Source of the DNA: Hydractinia symbiolongicarpus
Lineage: Eukaryota; Cnidaria; Hydrozoa; Anthoathecata; Hydractiniidae
Reading direction: 5' to 3'
Assembly: GCF_029227915.1 (NCBI RefSeq)
Contig: NC_079883.1
Coordinates: forward strand, 6,200,001 to 6,264,000
Length of the DNA: 64,000 bases
The translations under genes were made by a program, and so were the position numbers. Every line of letters starts with the position of its first letter. The stretch's first letter is position 1. Positions 1 to 11,235 of the stretch are shown piece after piece. A model generated the notes under the pieces. That model was not told the origin of the DNA and searched no databases. It worked only from the letters and a program-made list of their open reading frames with translations.

Positions 1-2519
1 TTTTCGATTACTGTGATCTGTTGTTTATATTTTCTGCCTACAGAAATGCTTCCGCATGTGCAAAAAAATCACAAACTTTTTAACTTTTGTAGCTAACAGT
101 TTGATGTTAAATTCAAGTATGTTAGTTATTTTTATTGAAAATGGATCAGAAAATTTTAAGCATGTTAACCCGGAACCAAGAATAAGAAACTAAAAAACTG
201 CATAACAAACCTATTTGCTTTGATCGTAGCGAAGACGCCATGTTTAATGTCTGGTTAGATGTAGTGTACGGCAACGGTGCGCTCTTCCAGGCTCAAGCGC
301 TGGCCGATAAATCCATCGTCCGCCGTGAAACAAGGAAAACACGTCAATCACATTACAACGACCCCCAAATTTGAAAACAAACGATCCTACTGTTGTGTGC
401 ACACGGATGCGCTTCCGAGGAAGCAATCAACAGTAAAGACCCAACGGTTTTGTTATGGCAAATGTACCTTTATGCGGCAGATGTTATGAGAAGTTTGATT
501 TAGAATAAAAAATATAGAGAACGACACCTTTAAATAACTTCAGCTACCTTCAGCAATTCTCAAAAATTACCCAAGAACCCAAAAATCTTCTAACGAAAAT
601 TTCCTAATCACTTTTAAGAAGTATGACTAGCTAACGAGGCTAGCTAATTAATTCAGCATGAAAATTATGCAAACAAGCAAATTTTTTAGGTTCGTGCATT
701 TAGCACAATGAATGTTCTGTAGAGGAACAAAAAAACTTACAAGAAATTACATTTTGTTGAATGCTGTTTTACATACTGTTAAAGGGAACCCAAGGTATAA
801 AATAATGTTGGACTAAGAGCTTAAAAAGTTGGTTAACAAGTTTTTTAGCTAAATTTTTTAAGAGCTTTTTTCGTTCTTCCATTTTTTGCTGATGAATAAC
901 TTGGAATCTGCATGTTGGTTTGCAATCAAATTTTGTGAGTAAAACATAGGGCTTATACAAGCTTACCCACATAAAGTCTCATAACTTTTCAATTACTGGA
1001 TGAAATTCCTTGAAATTTTGTGACTTAACTTTTATTGGACTTTTGGAAAATAATTTTTTTTTTCAAAAAATTGTCAATGTTACTTTGTCCTTTATTGACA
1101 GGTGGTCACATCAACTTTTGCTGTAGTGCTAAAAATAAAGGTTTTCTAAACTAACCGGTTGTATGAATATGTAATTATGTAATTAATAGTGACATAAGTC
1201 ATCATACAATATTGACATGCATACTGTGTATTTTACAGACCGAAATATTGGTAATTTACAGACTGGAATATTAGTATTTTCCCATTTCTCTATTTCTATT
1301 GTCATATGATGACACTATAGGTCATTTTGTCACATGACAACCCAAATTTGTCTTGGTTAAGTAGTTACTGACATAAATGCGCATAAATATACCAAGTTTT
1401 ATTCCATGACAGCTACTAACACCAAGGTTCTCAAGTATGGATTTTTCAAAAAAATTATTTCTATATCCATTTTTTCCCTAGAGAAATTGTTTGTCTTTAT
1501 ACCACCTGTTAATGTTCCTAATAATATCTTATATTCTTATATTAGTTTTTAATGACTAGTACTGTAAATAGTTTCAAAAAAGATAAAAAACGACAATTTC
1601 CAAAAAACACATATTTTCTTCAACCATTGTCTCATTATGACGTAATCACTTTCTGTGATGACATTTCAATCCAAATATTTTGTCACTAATTAAGTCACAA
1701 CATATTGATGCTTCTGCTTGCGCCAGGTTTCATCTTTTAAATCTAAACAGATCAAAAGTTACAGCCCATGGACACTTTATGCCCCCCCCCCCATAATTAC
1801 AAGGGCCAAAAAAGCTTATACTAAATAGGGTTAAATATGACACCATAACTTATGCAGCATAATTAAATCTGAAATTCCTTAAATGTGAATATCTTGAAAA
1901 TGAAAAGAGCTTTTAAAAAATTTAAAAAGACTTGTTAACCAACTTTTTAGGCTCTATAATATAAGTCCAAAATTATTTTATACATCCAATTCCTTTTAAC
2001 AAAATGTTATTGACTTCATATTCAGTAAGAAGTTTATATATAAAGACAAATTTGATGATGCCATCATCTGTGATTATTTGATATTACTTCGTTAGCTTCA
2101 GGATAGTCAAAAAAAAATTTATATGACATCACATCATGGTGACTCATTGGTTAACAGATGGTTAGAATTTTTTTTTATAAAGTTTATTTTTCATATTTAA
2201 CCTTTTTTGGATTTGGAAATATAAGATGACTTCATCTTGGACTTAATGATGTCATTCAAATTTTTTTATCTCAGTTGTGTGGCAATGTGGTGTTTCTTTC
2301 ATCACTTTTGAAAGAGGAGCTTTTTTCATTGTAACTGAAAGACATTTTTTCTTCTACATAATAAATGACAGGGGCTGCATAGTAGGGGTTCAAGTGTGTT
2401 ATAAGGGCTTGCGAGAATCTATGAATTTAGTAAGACTTGTGGTAAACCTGATTATCAAAGATTCACCAATGTAAAGTAGTGTTTTGATTTCATTATATTT
2501 TCCTTTTAAATTTAAATTT
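1..2519. other. Non-coding flank, no supportable gene
   Basis: No open frame here is long or conserved enough to call. About 240-430 is richer in G, C and CpG than its surroundings and might be a promoter or first exon of a gene lying to the left, but I see no recognisable protein on either strand. A short poly-C run lies near 1782-1792. The rest is AT-rich sequence. Confidence 0.5.
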
Positions 2520-2521
2520 AG
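2520..2521 (+). promoter_or_regulatory. Splice-acceptor-like AG before SDHAF4 start
   Basis: A T-rich tract ends in AG 11 nt before the SDHAF4 ATG. It could be a cis acceptor of a 5'UTR intron or a spliced-leader trans-splice site. Similar sites precede most other genes in the window. No transcript data are available to decide. Confidence 0.4.
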
Positions 2522-2532
2522 ATACAATTACT

Positions 2533-2865
2533 ATGAATAAATTGAACTTATTATGCAGAACAGTATTCTTTACTTCATCATTCCATTTACCTATATCGCC
2601 ATTTTACCAGAGAAGTTTGTTTAGCATGTTTTCCCACAGAAATAAAAATGATAGCATCTTAGAGAAAAAAACTCCATTTGGTCGCTTCAGTGATGCAGAA
2701 AAAGTAATTGAGAAAAACAAGGATGATCTAGAAACAAAGGAAGATCCATTTGCAAGTTTTCCAGATGCTACAAATCCAACAACTGGAGAAATAGGAGGAC
2801 CAACTGGTCCTGAGCCTACTAGATATGGAGATTGGGAAAGAAAAGGAAGAGTGTCTGATTTTTGA
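2533..2865 (+). CDS. SDHAF4: Succinate dehydrogenase assembly factor 4 (SDHAF4), mitochondrial
   Basis: A single-exon gene encoding 110 residues. SDHAF4 is a small mitochondrial matrix chaperone that binds flavinylated SDHA and helps it join SDHB during assembly of respiratory complex II. The C-terminal half carries the family signature: a PF-x-FPD-x-TNP motif, then GGP[16 protein letters not shown] and a final DF at the stop, as in the human protein. The first 45 or so residues are rich in hydrophobic and basic residues and poor in acidic ones, as expected for a mitochondrial targeting peptide. The ATG is the first in frame after an acceptor-like AG at 2520-2521. The stop is only about 180 nt before the acceptor-like site of CSTPP1, and I see no AATAAA between them. 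Assignment is firm; the exact N-terminus is less so. Confidence 0.93.
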   Translation: MNKLNLLCRTVFFTSSFHLPISPFYQRSLFSMFSHRNKNDSILEKKTPFGRFSDAEKVIEKNKDDLETKEDPFASFPDATNPTTGEIGGPTGPEPTRYGDWERKGRVSDF

Positions 2866-3043
2866 CATTAACTGGACTGTCATATTAAAAATCTCAAATG
2901 TATATGTAAATTCTTTCAATAACAATTATCTCTACTTCTAAATTGTTGTTTTTGGAATATATATATACGTTTTGTTTTGGGTGTTATCCATTTTGAAATG
3001 TTCTTTATCAAATATTTGTTATCTAATTTTTTTGGGGTTTTTT

Positions 3044-3045
3044 AG
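3044..3045 (+). promoter_or_regulatory. Splice-acceptor-like AG between SDHAF4 and CSTPP1
   Basis: A long T/G-rich tract ends in TTTTTTAG here, 10 nt upstream of the CSTPP1 ATG. With only about 180 nt between the SDHAF4 stop and this site, it is a candidate trans-splice acceptor resolving a two-gene transcript. That reading is inference. Confidence 0.45.
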
Positions 3046-3055
3046 AAGTCAAATA

Positions 3056-3832
3056 ATGAACAAGGAACCGTTATCGGCAGACAAATATCTTTCAAAGCAC
3101 GACCTAAATGTGTATTTCAAAGATGCTGTTACTCAAATGCTTCAATATAAATCTGCCAACATTAAATTCAACCCAGCTTCTTTTCTGCATGATTACTTCT
3201 CTAGTATCAAGCAAGGGACACACACAGTATTTCGTGAATATTCTTTTATCTCTGCTACAGCAAGAAACAGAAAGTCATTTATCTCAAATTTCTGGAACAC
3301 ATTTCAACATTTCAGTGTTCAAGGTGATTTACTGACCATAAGAGACTATCATTCTTTATTATGTCTTCTCTGTCACGATTTCGAATTCAAGATTCTACAA
3401 AGAGTTGTTCGAACGATTCTCACAGACGATGCTTCAGATTGTTTGATAACGTTCTCAGACTTTTTATATGCCTTCCAATTACATTTCTTCTATGATGAAT
3501 TTTGTCTTAAATGCTTAGAAATATTTAGTAATATTCAAGATCATTCCTCCACAAATATCAGTACTGATTTGGTTAATACAAGTGATGCTCAAAGATCTAA
3601 TGGTATCAGTTCGAATCATTTTCTGCATTGCATTGAAAGAGAGTGTTATAGCAAGGATATAAGAATTGCAGCACCCCCTCAAGAAGTGGTTCGAATAGTA
3701 CTCAGTAGTTCAGTAAAAATTACTTTTTATGGTTTTATGATGCTGTTGTCGAAGAATGAGATGCTAAATCAATCTGTTAATGTGTTACCGGAATTTCGAC
3801 CTAGTTCTGGAATGCACCAGACACTAAAGTAA
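3056..3832 (+). CDS. CSTPP1: CSTPP1 / C11orf49 homologue, regulator of tubulin polyglutamylase
   Basis: A single-exon frame of 258 residues starting at the ATG 10 nt after an acceptor-like AG. The open frame extends upstream to about 2972, but that part is 3'UTR or intergenic-like. The family is Centriolar Satellite-associated Tubulin Polyglutamylase complex regulator 1, which interacts with the TPGC at centriolar satellites and influences microtubule glutamylation and cilia. Characteristic blocks shared with the vertebrate protein, from recall, are DAV-x-QML near the N-terminus, QGTH-x-x-FREYSF, NRKSF, GDLLT-x-x-x-YHSLLCLLC, DDASDCLITFSDFLYAFQ, and a late ITFYGFMMLLSK block. It is shorter than the human protein (about 330 residues), mainly at the C-terminus. 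Having no intron is notable for this family. It lies immediately downstream of SDHAF4 in the same orientation. Confidence 0.9.
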   Translation: MNKEPLSADKYLSKHDLNVYFKDAVTQMLQYKSANIKFNPASFLHDYFSSIKQGTHTVFREYSFISATARNRKSFISNFWNTFQHFSVQGDLLTIRDYHSLLCLLCHDFEFKILQRVVRTILTDDASDCLITFSDFLYAFQLHFFYDEFCLKCLEIFSNIQDHSSTNISTDLVNTSDAQRSNGISSNHFLHCIERECYSKDIRIAAPPQEVVRIVLSSSVKITFYGFMMLLSKNEMLNQSVNVLPEFRPSSGMHQTLK

Positions 3833-5770
3833 ACACTGTTTATTATGGTTTCATGTCAAATTTTTACAAGTTGTATATATATATATATACTAAGTTATTA
3901 TAAACGTGCTTGACCTTCAAACTCTTTTACGCGAAGTTATTTTTAAACAAAATAATCACGTTAAAATGACAGATTTGGATGTAGTAATAAACTTACGGAT
4001 GTACGGTGTATTATAGCGAGGAACAATATCTTGAAATTTTGGTATCTGGTCAATACATTCCTATATAGAGGTTAACTATACACAGCAGACAATTTTCGTC
4101 ACATTAAATTACGTTTAACCTCTATATCACAAGCACTTGCTGCAATGAAGCTGTTTGTACAGTAAAAAACTTTATGATTTATTTTAAAATAACAGGAACC
4201 TTCGATAAAATAATTTAAAATAATACGAGTGTAATTGGCAGTGGCGTTTTTAGCCATTTTCACGCAAAATCAAGAAATTTTGCTTAAAATCTAGGTACAA
4301 TTGAAAAAAAAATCTTTGAATCATTTCATTGCGTTTACTTACAAATTAGTCCCCCTGTTTTAACTTGCGAGTTATTTTCTTTATTAAAAAGAAAAATACA
4401 ACACTATTTTTGATTCCCACAAATTTTAAAAATGATGAGAACTTCTTTGTGTGAAAAATTTGTCCAGGCACCATTTAATTTTTTTTTTTTTTTTGCTAGA
4501 ATTAAACTTCATCTGGTGATAGCAAATATTATTTATTAAAAACTCAAACTCATTAAAAACATGTTTTGTATTCACAATTTTGAAAACATTTTGTGTTTCT
4601 TTACAACTCTGTCAATTTCTTCACACGAAAAGAGAGTTACAATAAGAACAAAATTTTCAGACAGAAAAACTTTTTTCTTTCTAAACTTTTTTCTGTCCAA
4701 AATTTGTGTCTGCCAAAAGTTTTTTCGTCCAAAAATTTTAGTTTTTCTAATTTTTTTAAAAACAGGACCAGTGCATAGAAATTATATATAGGGTAATCAA
4801 AAAATCAATAAAAACTGCAGTTTTTGAATTTATTATTTTCGTTATTTTTTCACATTTGGTTGAGGCTCTATCTATAAAGCTGGATCCTAATCCCTATTTT
4901 AGATCTTGCTTGAATATATGCACACTAGCGTACTTTTTGCTTATTACCTTTTTTGTATAATTTTCCGTAATCATTACTTTTGAAATTTGGTTAAAGTTCG
5001 TTCAAAAGACTTAGGCATACTTTTTTTGACAGAAAATTTTTCCGTCAAAAATTTTAGTTCTTAATGTACGCACAAAATGCTGGTTTCCACACCTTGAGAA
5101 ACAGCCACTTTCGCGATGGGCCGTGTAACAACAATCCGACCAAAGTCTGACGATGCATTGACAACACTTGTACGTACGACATTTGAATTATCATTTAATA
5201 TTTACTTCGGTAGTGCGTCCACGACATGACACCAGAGCCGTGGTACACGAACGGGGTATTTGCTTTCGCAACGCGTATCTTCAAGTCGCAAAAACCTCAA
5301 TCCCACCACAGAGTCTTTGACGCTTTTTGGTATGACGAGTACGTGTTACATTCTTATACCAAAGAACAAAACAGACAGTGGGGGCGAGGTTGGTGTCACG
5401 ATTATTTTGATATATCTTCTTGTTATGGGTTTTCTACATATGTTCAATTTCAGAATTTTTTGATTTTTCCAAGATCGTATTAAGCGAAAAAAACTGTTGT
5501 GCATCAAAACGCCGTACGTCTGTCAAATCATACAATTTTGTGTTTGGCTCATAACATTACTGAATATCAAGCTTGGGGTGTTTGAAAAATAGTCAATGCA
5601 TAAGGTTTATGCTGTGCAGCATTCTCTTCCACAGAGGTATTGAAGTAGAACTCTGGGGACTAGAATGTACGCGCGAAAGATTCTTTACACTTTAAAGGAA
5701 TTAACTTAACGGTGTGAATAAATTGGGAATGTTATCGCAAATACGTAAACGATTGTGGTGCCACCAAACT

Positions 5771-5830
5771 AAAATAACTCAAAAAACAAAGCGAAGGGAA
5801 ATCCCTTCGCTTTGTTTTTTAAGTTATTTT
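5771..5830. repeat. 60-bp near-perfect hairpin (29-bp arms, 2-nt loop)
   Basis: Left arm 5771-5799 and right arm 5802-5830 are reverse complements with one mismatch, separated by AA. The core is GCGAAGGGA / TCCCTTCGC, flanked by A-rich and T-rich extensions. It could form a cruciform or a long RNA hairpin. No coding frame is associated. It may be a foldback mobile-element relic or a stable RNA structure. Confidence 0.85.
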
Positions 5831-6357
5831 AAACTATTTCAAAAGTTTTTTATTCGAGGACAAAAGATTTGTTTTAAAACTAATTTTTAGCATTATGGAT
5901 ATATATATACATATAACGATAGCTTCGGAATCTGAAAAACACCCTCTTCACCTCTTTAGCAATCACAAACTGATGAAACGACTACGAACAACAATAAATC
6001 AAATAATCTGGGTACTGTACATCGCTTATTAAGGAACTCATGCAGGATCTTGAAAACGTGGATAATAAGTTCTTCCGTTGACTGAAATGCTCCTTTTTTC
6101 AAACAAAATTTTTTTTTTCTATATTTTTCGAACAAAAACATTCGAAATCTTGAAAATTCTATTTTGCTGAAGTTCATCCGCAGGTAAATTTTCGCTTTGT
6201 TTACATTTTCTATTCGCTGGTTTTATAAAGAATTTTAGTATGTACCTATATTCGTCGTGTGTAATTTTTTAATCTGTTAAAATTAGATGTTGGGTGCAGC
6301 AAAAAATTTAACGATATCAGGATCTTAACGATAAGCAAAGTTGTTACTTGTTTTTAG

Positions 6358-6443
6358 CAAATGGCTTCCTCCCTCCAGCACTGGACGAAAACGTGATGGA
6401 TGAAAGAAGAAGAAGAAGTCAAGATCAACGAGAACTGCCTTAA
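6358..6443 (+). CDS. Possible terminal coding exon of an unidentified gene
   Basis: A TTTTTAG acceptor-like site is followed by 28 open codons ending in TAA at 6441. The peptide has a proline-containing start, then an acidic and very arginine-rich segment (MDERRRRSQDQREL). The composition looks coding, but I could not find a convincing upstream exon or name a family. Treat as a weak candidate. Confidence 0.18.
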
Positions 6444-7831
6444 CGTTAGTGGATTTTTGACGTTAGCAACTTTTATAGATGTTTCTTATACCTGCTCCGT
6501 ACAAGAAACACGTGTATTTCTAGAATTGTCTTACACTCTAGGAAAAAGTGGGACTGTTTAATTAATTTATATCGTTCTTGTCGTTTCTTTCCAAACCCGT
6601 AACTACTTTAGATAACGTTAAAAACGTACATTTTATGCAAAGGCATGTCTAAATGTTGCAGTTCGATATGATTCCGGAGACATATCATTTTGGCATATTT
6701 TGTGTTTTCAGGAAAACTTAAAAGGATACTGGCTTATTTATTAAGTGAAGTAGTGTTTAGCAATCTCAGGATGGGCACTTAATCTAAGAAACTCCTTGAA
6801 ATGGCTGGAATTTTTTCTTCGAAAAACAGTTAGTATTTTTAACAGTTAACAGTTATTTTATTTTTAAAAGTCAGAGGATTTGATAAAATTGATACAACTC
6901 TTGTACTTCGTAAATCGTTAAAATCATTCATAATTGAGAGAGGACAAAAATTCAACAGTACAGTAAAATCTACAAATTTTTTAATTTTTTTATGATTTTA
7001 TTCCTAACAGGTTAAAAACGATTTGTATGCGATCTTTTCTTTCGTATTGGTTTTGTTGCAATAATCATAAACTCCGTGGTGGAGAGTAAACATTAAAAAT
7101 TACATCAACAAAAGAAAACACGAATTTAAGTATCTAGTGGCAACAGAGAAAAACATTTTTATTTAACACATATTTTCAAAACATTAAGAAAAATAAGAAA
7201 GTAATCACAGCCTGCACGAGGTAAACTTTATATATTGTCGATTTTTTATCGTATTTAACAAAAATAATTTAAGTTTTACGAATATATAAAAATTCACTCT
7301 GTGGTAAGGAACGTACAGTTATAAACATAGTAACACGTCTCGATTAAACGTTTTTTAATAATGTGTATAGATGTCTCTAGCACAGCCTTCTCTTTCTTGT
7401 GACTACGATTTGAAGAAATCTTCTTACGTACATATAAAACTTTTGCGCTATAAAAACTTTCAATGGTGCTCTCAACTTTGACGATTTTTTGCTGAACTGA
7501 CAAGCAAACAAGTTCAAGGTAGAAAAACGTGGGACGAAACAAAGGTTTAAGGCGTTTTTATCGGATGACAGGACAATTTGCCACCTCCCATTCCCCGCTA
7601 ATACCCCTTAGCTCAACCTTATTCCAAACGACTGTTGCCTCTTTTTATATCAAGACGGCGATACGAACGTAGGATAACAACCCTCCCCCCCTAGCACATG
7701 TCCTTGACCATTTTTATCCGCTTAGAAGAAAAAAGATCCGCTAACCAACATCGGGGTTGAATCGCGTAATTTTATAAAGAGGTGACGTAATATTATATAG
7801 ATGTAAAAAAAACTGATATAACTTGCGTTGA

Positions 7832-7839
7832 TGACGTCA
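7832..7839. promoter_or_regulatory. CRE palindrome TGACGTCA upstream of DRC9
   Basis: A perfect TGACGTCA lies about 54 bp before the DRC9 ATG. CREB/ATF-type bZIP factors bind this palindrome. A related GTGACGTAA lies about 50 bp further upstream. The position, close to the start codon and before the acceptor-like AG at 7878-7879, is compatible with a core promoter. Confidence 0.45.
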
Positions 7840-7892
7840 AATATAGCGTAACTTGTGTCAATTTTTTTTTTCATTTTAGACCCTGTCACAAC

Positions 7893-9485
7893 ATGGAGCA
7901 CAAGTTATCCGCGTTAGATTCCATCCACTTATCAGTTATTCTTGAAGACTGTTGTGATCAATTGGCTATACTTGGGCGTATCATGCCAACAAGTTCCAAC
8001 CCAAAACAGCATGCAAACGATGAAGTTACTGAGTTGGTCGAGCGACAAAAATTTTTAGAAGCTAGATACGAAGAGCTCATGTTATTACCCAAAGCACAAC
8101 AACCAGATTCAGACATCACTGAAGTGACGAAAGCAATTCATGTGAACACACAAGCTATCAATAAAAGTTTTCGACGGAATAAGTTCGTGCAAGACGCCGG
8201 ACAGAAAATTCAAATGGATCACAGATTTTTAAGTGACGTTTTAGAATCAACTTTACGTGAAATAAAAGAAACCAGTACGTTTAATACTCTAGTTGATGCT
8301 GTCAATCAAGAGAAAACAAAGAAGACAGAATTACAAGCGATTGTGGCGAGGGAAGAGGCGAGTAGAAAGCGAGTGAAACAATTACAAAGGGCGATTATTG
8401 ACAATCGTAAGGAACAAGAAACTGAGTTGCAAAATCGGAGCGAATTGATAGCTTATTTGAAAGATCAACTACAAGAAACAAAAGCCAAGACAAGCATGGA
8501 AGGTAAATACATCAAAAAAGATGCGGAGGTTCGAGTTGCAATTTCACAAAAGAAATGCATGCAAACAGAGAAAGAATTAAAGGATGAAATACAGCAGCTA
8601 AATTTGCAATTAGAAAGTAAGTTTTACCAAAAATATATAAGTTTTTATATTTGGAAGAAACTCACACACATAAAAAAGCCCCAGGGACGAGGTGTTGTCG
8701 CAAATGTTACGAAGAAGCTTAAAATCAATAATGCATGGTCTAAGATTTCAATCTCAGAACTCAGAAATGTTTCAAAATACTAGATTCGGTTTGTCTTGTG
8801 ATTTTTGTGTTACGCGAAATTAGAAACAGACAAGAACAATCAATAAACATCTTTAATTTATGTAATGGATCTAACGATAAAAGCTTTTCAACAATCTTCA
8901 ATGAGTTTATCTCATTAAATCTGTCTCACAGAAGTTTACAACCATCGAAGTGACCTATCAACACACTGCTCAGCCTACGCTTCCATGTCATAGATTTCAA
9001 TGTCTTATAATTTTGTAAAAATGAAAATGAACGTCCTTTTTCTTTGCAATTTTGTTCGAACAAAATATTTGTTTGTCTTTTTAGATGAAGCGCGTTGTAA
9101 TACCGAAATTGAAAGCTTTCTGCGTCAACACCACACGTTACTCGAAGAAAAAGTCGAACGCTGGATGGACAAATACGACAATGACGTCGAAGATAAACAA
9201 AACGAGCTGGATTCATTGAAATCAAATAAAGCAAGTGATCTCGCTAAACTACAAGAACTTACACAGAAGTACCATGAATACAGCAAGGTGGTGGAGGATG
9301 ATAAATCAGAAAAAGAAAGGCTTCGCAAAGAAGCGGAGCGAGAATTAGAAGAACAGAAAGCGTGTACTACGATACAAGCCTGGTGGAAAGGTATCATGGT
9401 ACGCAGACAGTTAGGACCATACAAAGTAAAGAAGAAGGGGAAGAAAGGAAAAAAGAAGGGGAAAAAGGGCGGGAAGAAGAAATAA
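7893..9485 (+). CDS. IQCG: Dynein regulatory complex subunit 9 (DRC9 / IQCG)
   Basis: Two exons, 7893-8616 and 9085-9485, joined in phase 1 (donor GTAAGT at 8617, acceptor TTTTTAG at 9084), give a 374-residue protein. DRC9 is a subunit of the nexin-dynein regulatory complex of motile axonemes, where its IQ motif can bind calmodulin. Most of the protein is predicted coiled coil from about residue 40 to 330. The IQ motif (IQAWWKGIMVRR) is at about residues 338-349, followed by LGPY and a tail of repeated lysine-glycine residues, exactly the family C-terminus. Its length is somewhat under that of the human protein (about 440), with the difference at the N-terminus. The start is the first ATG after a T-rich acceptor-like AG at 7878-7879. 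The open frame runs past the donor to 8783 but loses family character there. Confidence 0.9.
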
Positions 9486-9812
9486 AAATATTTTTTTTAG
9501 TTTTAAAATGTTTAAATTATCTATTTGAAAAAGTATTTTTTGCTAATTAGAAATTTTGTTTTTTTGTTTATTATTATTTTTGTCATTTCGCCGTTAAAGA
9601 ATTTACCTTTTTTCGTGAAAATTAATACAAAACTATAGCTGTTGTATTGTAGAACCTAGAAATGTGTTATTGCATGTCCTTGCGTGCAGCTAGAGTAGTT
9701 AAAAATGACAGGAACAAGAAGAAGACTGCAGTAGTCTTATCACCAAACCCCTGAACCTTCTCGTAGAGATTAGCAAGGAAGATACAGATGTCGCGATTTA
9801 ATCATTTTTTAT

Positions 9813-10330
9813 CTAAAAAAGATGTAGTTCATTGTCAGCAGTCATTAGTTTCCTTTTTAGTTTCCGTTTCAATTGAGTAAGTGTTGAAAAGGTTTTCATG
9901 TGTTTGTCAAGAAATTTGTTCCATAGTCTAGGTCCTGTACTAGTGATAGAGGACTTAACGATTGTATAGTTACTTCTGGGTTGAAAGAATTTATTACGCG
10001 AGAATCGGAAAGGATACTTATGTTGTATCTTCTAAAATATTGGTTTAAATACTCTTGGTATCAGATTGTTCTCAAGTTTAAAAATAAAAATAAGAACCTG
10101 AAATGTTTAACTGAGTATATTTAGTTTTTGTAATAAAACTTCGAAGCGAGTGTATCTGTCAACATTTAAAATAAGTTTGATTGCATGTTTTTTGAGATTT
10201 TGTCAATCTGCAAATTTTGCAACGATAGTGCTGCACAATTTTGTAACATTGGAGCTGCACCAAGAAATTTTGCATAATTTAAATAGCAGTGTATGCTTTA
10301 AACAAGTACTATCTAATAAAAATATGGCTT
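9813..10330 (-). mobile_element. Decayed LINE fragment, reverse-transcriptase C-terminus
   Basis: Read on the minus strand, the stretch ending at a TAG at 9813-9815 encodes the typical C-terminal end of a non-LTR retrotransposon protein: a LENNLIPRVF block, an arginine/phenylalanine-rich block (HKYPFRFSRNKFF), then TIVKSSITSTGPRLWN and a lysine-rich helix. At least three in-frame stops interrupt it, so it is dead. It is unlike the LINE family at 18-32 kb, having neither its zinc finger nor its 3' end, so it is a second LINE lineage (CR1/L2/Rex-like by feel). The upstream limit is approximate. Confidence 0.55.
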
Positions 10331-11219
10331 TAAAAAGGATGCCAATATTCATTTCGACTTTTTTTTCTACATGTGTTCTCACTAACAACAAAGTGATACA
10401 GAAGAGATCACTCTGTTATATGCAACATTATCTCGAGGTCTTTTCTATTTGTTAGGTTGTTTTGTTTTTGTTATCACAACGAACACTTTGAATACGGTAG
10501 TTTTAATTTGGTTTATAGTAAAATTACTCGAAATTATTTGTTTCTTCTTTCACGTGTTAATTTCTTTTTTAAGTTAGTTTTTGCTGGTTGCTGTAGACGC
10601 ACAACACAGTTCTTTATAACATGTTTATTAAGCCCTCTATGAACCTTGTGAGGTATTTCATTCACGTTAAATGTTAGGATAAGCAGGATAATTTTCAATG
10701 GAGATAGCTCCATTATCGTCATCAAAAGATTAACTGCAGGCTTAAGAAAACAAGACACTGTCCTAGATAGTGCCGTGTCTAAAATTCGTTTTCCATTATA
10801 AAAAGCGTTAAGTAACAGCCACCTTGCTCCCAGCGCATGTTGTCTCTTTTCTATAACCATAGGACGGCGAGACAAACATATCGCCGTCCCATGTTAAAAA
10901 AGATACAAAATGTTCTGGGGACGAGGTTGGAGCAACAGTTTTACAACTGCCTCACAACAGTCACAGCTACGATCACAATGGAAACACGTTGTACAACAAA
11001 GCAACGTAAGAGATGTTGCACAAAAAACGTTGTTAAGATTTTTTTTTATGTTTAAAACAATTGCACAGGATTGACTGACGTAAGTAGTCGAAACCGACTA
11101 ACAAACTCGCTAACATGTCATTATAACCCCCGGTGGAGTGCAACAATAATTGTTTAATGGAAAACGCAATGTTGTTAAAATAAATGTTTCCCTTTAGTTT
11201 ATGACGACTTTTCCTTTGT
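10331..11219. other. Intergenic, no gene; short hairpin and G-rich motif
   Basis: A 9-bp inverted repeat (GGACGGCGA / TCGCCGTCC) lies at about 10862-10890. It is followed at 10897-10930 by a recurrent terminal-like motif, an AAAAGATACAAAATG stretch and then CTGGGGACGAGGTTGG. The minus-strand open frame at 10534-10875 and the plus-strand one at 10837-11055 overlap this repeat and show no family features. Confidence 0.4.
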
Positions 11220-11235
11220 AGTAATTTTGTACAAT

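Larger units (their letters stand above)
3833..7877. other. Long intergenic stretch, mostly empty
   Basis: AT-rich sequence without a gene I can support. Contents I can point to: a 13-bp inverted repeat around 4062-4125, the 60-bp hairpin at 5771-5830, a copy of a recurrent G-rich motif at 5378-5395, and a possible terminal exon at 6358-6443. The short open frames at 4561-4791, 5226-5483, 5956-6177 and 7294-7542 have low-complexity translations and no family resemblance. Confidence 0.5.

Noticed and set aside
244-489. Overlapping short frames on both strands in a GC-richer patch
   Set aside because: Neither translation resembles a known protein; the patch may be a promoter but cannot be called as a gene.
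10534-10875. 113-codon minus-strand open frame
   Set aside because: No recognisable domain; overlaps a hairpin and a repeat-like motif and has no splice or promoter context.
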